Below are positions 6,404 through 7,997 of a stretch of 7,997 bases of DNA, piece by piece. The notes beneath the pieces are model-generated. The model did not search any database. It had not been told where the DNA came from and saw only the letters and a list, made by a program, of their open reading frames with translations. A program made the position numbers and the translations under genes. Every line of letters begins with the position of its first letter. The stretch's first letter is position 1. Origin of the DNA: CAWBNS01 sp964445105 (lineage in GTDB: Bacteria; Chlamydiota; Chlamydiia; Chlamydiales; JAJFMA01); NCBI GenBank assembly GCA_964445105.1, contig CAYUJS010000063.1, positions 1-7,997 of the forward strand. The letters are read 5' to 3'.

Positions 6404-7057
6404 TTATCTAGAGGGCCTAATACCAATCAAAAAATTTCTGAATAACTGGGTAATCAAGGCTAACTGCCTTTTCTTCCCAACTAGTAGCGCCAAGCCCGAG
6501 CAAAAGAAGAGCGCTGACAGCATAATACCAGTTATCACGACATCTTTGGTTCTGAGCATCGGGAACCCTCTCTGCTGCTCCGCTACTACTTTTCCAAGCT
6601 GTTTTATAAGATCAGGGGCCCTCGTGAGGTGGGTCAGTGGGTTGTCCATAAATTCTCTATAACGCAGGCTCTCTGACAGCTTATCCAACTCTCGATATTC
6701 GTCTGGATGCGTTCGCTCGAGCAGGTTTTTTTGTATATTATTGTGTACGGTCCAGAAAATTTTACGGGCCTCCGCCATCCTGGGACTATCGTTCTTTGAA
6801 TAGATGTGCTCGGGCTGGATGTACTGTTCGAGTAGTGTATGCACGTAAGCGAAGTGGTCGTCCGCGATTTGAAACTTCAGGTAAAAGACAGCGCCAGAGC
6901 CAAGCTCGCTGTCCGTAAGCTCAACCAATTTAAAAGGGAAATGACTAAAGTCCCGGGTTAGGTCCAGCCGCATCAATCTATGGGAAAGATTAGAGCAGGC
7001 AGCTTTTGGCACAGGAGCTGCTGGCGGCGCGAGGCTGGCGCAGGGTATAGGGTCCAT
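6404..7057 (-). CDS. Membrane protein with a stefin/cystatin-like segment and a C-terminal transmembrane helix
   Basis: A 217-residue protein, not recognised as a named family. Start ATG at 7057 has AAAGGA 6 bases upstream, a good ribosome binding site. Residues 1-20 are rich in Pro and Ala and probably disordered. Residues about 34-75 contain FPFKLVELTDSELGSG followed by FYLKFQIADDHFAYVHTLL. This follows the stefin pattern in which FPVFKAV leads to QVVAG, then NYFIKVHVG and FVHLRVF; ELGSG would occupy the place of the inhibitory QVVAG loop, with one extra residue before YVH. Residues about 76-165 are mostly charged helix. Residues 173-194 form one hydrophobic helix followed by KKR, and a short tail follows. 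This is compatible with a membrane-anchored protein with a large N-terminal domain outside the bilayer. Cysteine-protease inhibition is a speculation: the loop is not canonical (Gln replaced by Glu, middle residues changed). The neighbours are also effector-like. Confidence 0.75.
   Translation of the reverse strand: MDPIPCASLAPPAAPVPKAACSNLSHRLMRLDLTRDFSHFPFKLVELTDSELGSGAVFYLKFQIADDHFAYVHTLLEQYIQPEHIYSKNDSPRMAEARKIFWTVHNNIQKNLLERTHPDEYRELDKLSESLRYREFMDNPLTHLTRAPDLIKQLGKVVAEQQRGFPMLRTKDVVITGIMLSALFFCSGLALLVGKKRQLALITQLFRNFLIGIRPSR
6476..6544 (-). other. Predicted transmembrane helix
   Basis: Residues about 172-194 of the 217-residue protein (DVVITGIMLSALFFCSGLALLVG) are hydrophobic and are followed by KKR. 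Only about 20 residues follow, so this is a C-terminal anchor. Confidence 0.8.
6833..6958 (-). other. Stefin/cystatin-like segment (candidate)
   Basis: Residues about 34-75. Hydrophobic pattern and landmarks follow the stefin core: an FPFKLV strand, a G-containing loop (ELGSG, residues 51-55) where stefins have QxVxG, a FYLKFQI strand, a DD turn, and YVHTLL where stefins have YVHxxVF. Judged by eye against remembered stefin sequences, not by a search. Confidence 0.35.
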
Positions 7058-7063
7058 TTTTAA

Positions 7064-7069
7064 TCCTTT
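7064..7069 (-). promoter_or_regulatory. Ribosome binding site of the stefin-like gene
   Basis: AAAGGA on the minus strand, 6 bases before the ATG at 7057. It is preceded by TAAACCA, the same word that precedes the ribosome binding sites of the giant gene and its paralogue. Confidence 0.65.
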
Positions 7070-7134
7070 GGTTTAGTTAGGTGGACGGCACAGAGCCGCT
7101 ACATAAGTTGCGATTCCTCACTTATAAATAGGAA

Positions 7135-7150
7135 GCCGCCTGTGGGCGAC
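7135..7150 (-). terminator. Weak hairpin after the U-box gene
   Basis: On the minus strand GTCGCC and GGCGGC form six pairs (one G-T) around a CACA loop, followed by TTCCTATTTATAAG. It starts about 44 bases after the stop at 7194. The stem is short and the T tract is interrupted, so it may be only a partial terminator or a chance hairpin. Confidence 0.3.
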
Positions 7151-7193
7151 GATCGGTAAAAGTGGCAAAGCCTCTGTCATCTCTTCAAACACA

Positions 7194-7973
7194 TCAAATT
7201 CTGTAATAATTTTTGTAGAAAGTGAGGCAGCGCTTCCTTTGCTCTTTGTTAGCACCTTCTCGGATTAAATCTGCCGTTAGATCACTAATTACCTCCCAGG
7301 TTACGGCTTTATAATCTCTTTGGTACTGCTCGAGCAGCAATTCAATCCCTATTTGAAAAATGCGATTGTCATCACTTGGAGTTCTATCCAGGCGGTTTAG
7401 TACTTTCTTGTAGGCCTTGATAGCGTTTTTGGCAAAGTCGCTGGCATAGACTAGATCTTTTTTTTCATAAAGAGGCAGACCCAAAGGATCGGTCCCGCTG
7501 CTGCCTTTATCCAATGCCAGTTCGACACATTCCTTGTCGTACACGTGACCATGAGGAGATAAAACCGGAAAGGTAATGAGATCGAGCGAGATCGGGTCGA
7601 TTAGGTTTTCGTTTGGGTCTGTCAGATGGTTTGCGCATTCTTCGCCAATATACCGTTTGACCGTATTTAGAAATAAACGATACTGCGTTTGGGTTAAACC
7701 CTGTTTCCAAGCTCTGTACTCTTCGGATCTCTCGATGACGAACTCGCCTTTAACCTTTGCTCTAAAGCAGCCATAAACAAGGCCCGCCATACCGCCTGCA
7801 CCTGCGCCTAATGCCGCGCCTGGCTGAGCCCCTTTTTTTCCTTGAGAACAAGCGCCGACGAAAGCACCAACTGAGGCTCCAGTGGTAGCTCCTATTGCTG
7901 TCCATTTAAGGGCTTCTTTGGCACAAATTGTCATAACCGAAACGCGTAATTGGCTGTGATTTGGGAAGTCCAC
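7194..7973 (-). CDS. Glycine-zipper U-box protein, candidate membrane-anchored E3 ubiquitin ligase (5' end uncertain)
   Basis: 259 residues from a GTG at 7973. Residues about 25-70 (AIGATTGASVGAFVGAC, then GAALGAGAGGMAGLVYG) form a Gly/Ala-rich glycine-zipper segment with two hydrophobic stretches, a likely membrane hairpin or membrane-active element. Residues about 122-190 match a U-box: NLIDPISLDLITFPVLSPHG, HVYDKECVELAL, TDPLGLPLYEKKDL, then a helix with NAIKAYKK. The DPIS, PVLSPHGHVYD and TDP landmarks are intact, so E2 binding is plausible. U-box proteins are eukaryotic E3 ligases; in bacteria they occur as host-directed effectors such as LubX and GobX of Legionella. The remaining C-terminal part is helical, with no substrate domain recognised. 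The start is uncertain: an ATG at 7934 would give 246 residues but lacks a Shine-Dalgarno, the GTG has only a weak AGG nearby, and the frame stays open to position 7997, so the gene may begin beyond the window. Confidence 0.85.
   Translation of the reverse strand: MDFPNHSQLRVSVMTICAKEALKWTAIGATTGASVGAFVGACSQGKKGAQPGAALGAGAGGMAGLVYGCFRAKVKGEFVIERSEEYRAWKQGLTQTQYRLFLNTVKRYIGEECANHLTDPNENLIDPISLDLITFPVLSPHGHVYDKECVELALDKGSSGTDPLGLPLYEKKDLVYASDFAKNAIKAYKKVLNRLDRTPSDDNRIFQIGIELLLEQYQRDYKAVTWEVISDLTADLIREGANKEQRKRCLTFYKNYYRI
7404..7610 (-). other. U-box domain
   Basis: Residues about 122-190 of the right-hand protein. It shows the U-box order: DPISLDL, then PVLSPHGHVYD, a helix with ECVELALDKG, TDPLGLPL, and a C-terminal helix AKNAIKAYKK. 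U-boxes have no zinc ligands, and the Cys/His spacing of a RING is indeed absent. Confidence 0.85.
7764..7901 (-). other. Glycine-zipper membrane segment
   Basis: Residues about 25-70 are rich in Gly and Ala with GxxxG-type spacing (GATTGASVGAFVG and GAALGAGAGGMAG) and a short charged loop SQGKKG between two hydrophobic halves. This fits a two-helix membrane hairpin. Confidence 0.65.
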
Positions 7974-7997
7974 TTGACCTAAGCTCGGCTTTCGCCA

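Noticed and set aside
7103..7125. Inverted repeat ATAAGT with 11-base spacer and ACTTAT upstream of the stefin-like gene
   Set aside because: It could be an operator, but six-base AT-rich arms are expected by chance and no second copy was seen near the other genes.
1..7997. Giant virus or eukaryotic origin, given ankyrin, U-box, LRR and PI-kinase-like domains
   Set aside because: Three of the four starts have Shine-Dalgarno-like sites, genes are intronless and closely spaced, and a hairpin terminator is present, which fits a bacterial intracellular symbiont better.

Overview
The window looks like an effector-rich accessory segment from an intracellular bacterium that lives in a eukaryotic host, most likely an amoeba. 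All four genes are on the minus strand and none is a housekeeping gene. Ankyrin repeats, animal/plant-type cysteine-containing leucine-rich repeats, lipid-kinase-like modules and a U-box are typical of Chlamydia-related bacteria (Parachlamydiales), Legionella and similar amoeba symbionts. A chlamydia-like organism is my best guess, because that group has large families of LRR and ubiquitin-related effectors, but no taxonomic marker is present. Shine-Dalgarno-like sequences and a hairpin terminator support a bacterium rather than a giant virus.

Layout, read from right to left (direction of transcription): (1) 7194-7973, a protein with an N-terminal glycine-zipper segment and a U-box, a candidate membrane-anchored E3 ubiquitin ligase; its frame stays open to the right edge, so the true start may lie outside. 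(2) 6404-7057, a 217-residue protein with one C-terminal transmembrane helix and a segment that resembles the core of stefin-type cystatins. (3) 5979-6403, a gene-free stretch with a hairpin terminator for gene 2 and a promoter/leader block for gene 4. (4) 171-5978, a 1935-residue protein with the order: helical N-terminus, kinase-like module 1, ankyrin repeats, kinase-like module 2, coiled coil, degenerate LRRs, and seven near-perfect 26-residue LRRs. (5) 1-85, the first 28 codons of a further gene, paralogous to gene 4.

The two main discoveries are these. First, the left edge holds the start of a tandem paralogue of the giant gene: both the protein N-terminus (16 of 28 residues identical, no gaps) and about 55 bases of upstream DNA (46 of 55 identical) are duplicated. 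This points to a tandem family whose members carry their own promoter/leader and a conserved N-terminal tag. Second, the giant protein carries two diverged copies of one kinase-like module with type II PI4-kinase-like motifs (DxKxDN and GIDNDxAF) on either side of an ankyrin block.

Together the genes suggest host manipulation: ubiquitination (U-box), phosphotransfer on a lipid or protein, protein binding through ankyrin and LRR surfaces, and possibly protease inhibition. All of these roles are inferred from sequence pattern only.
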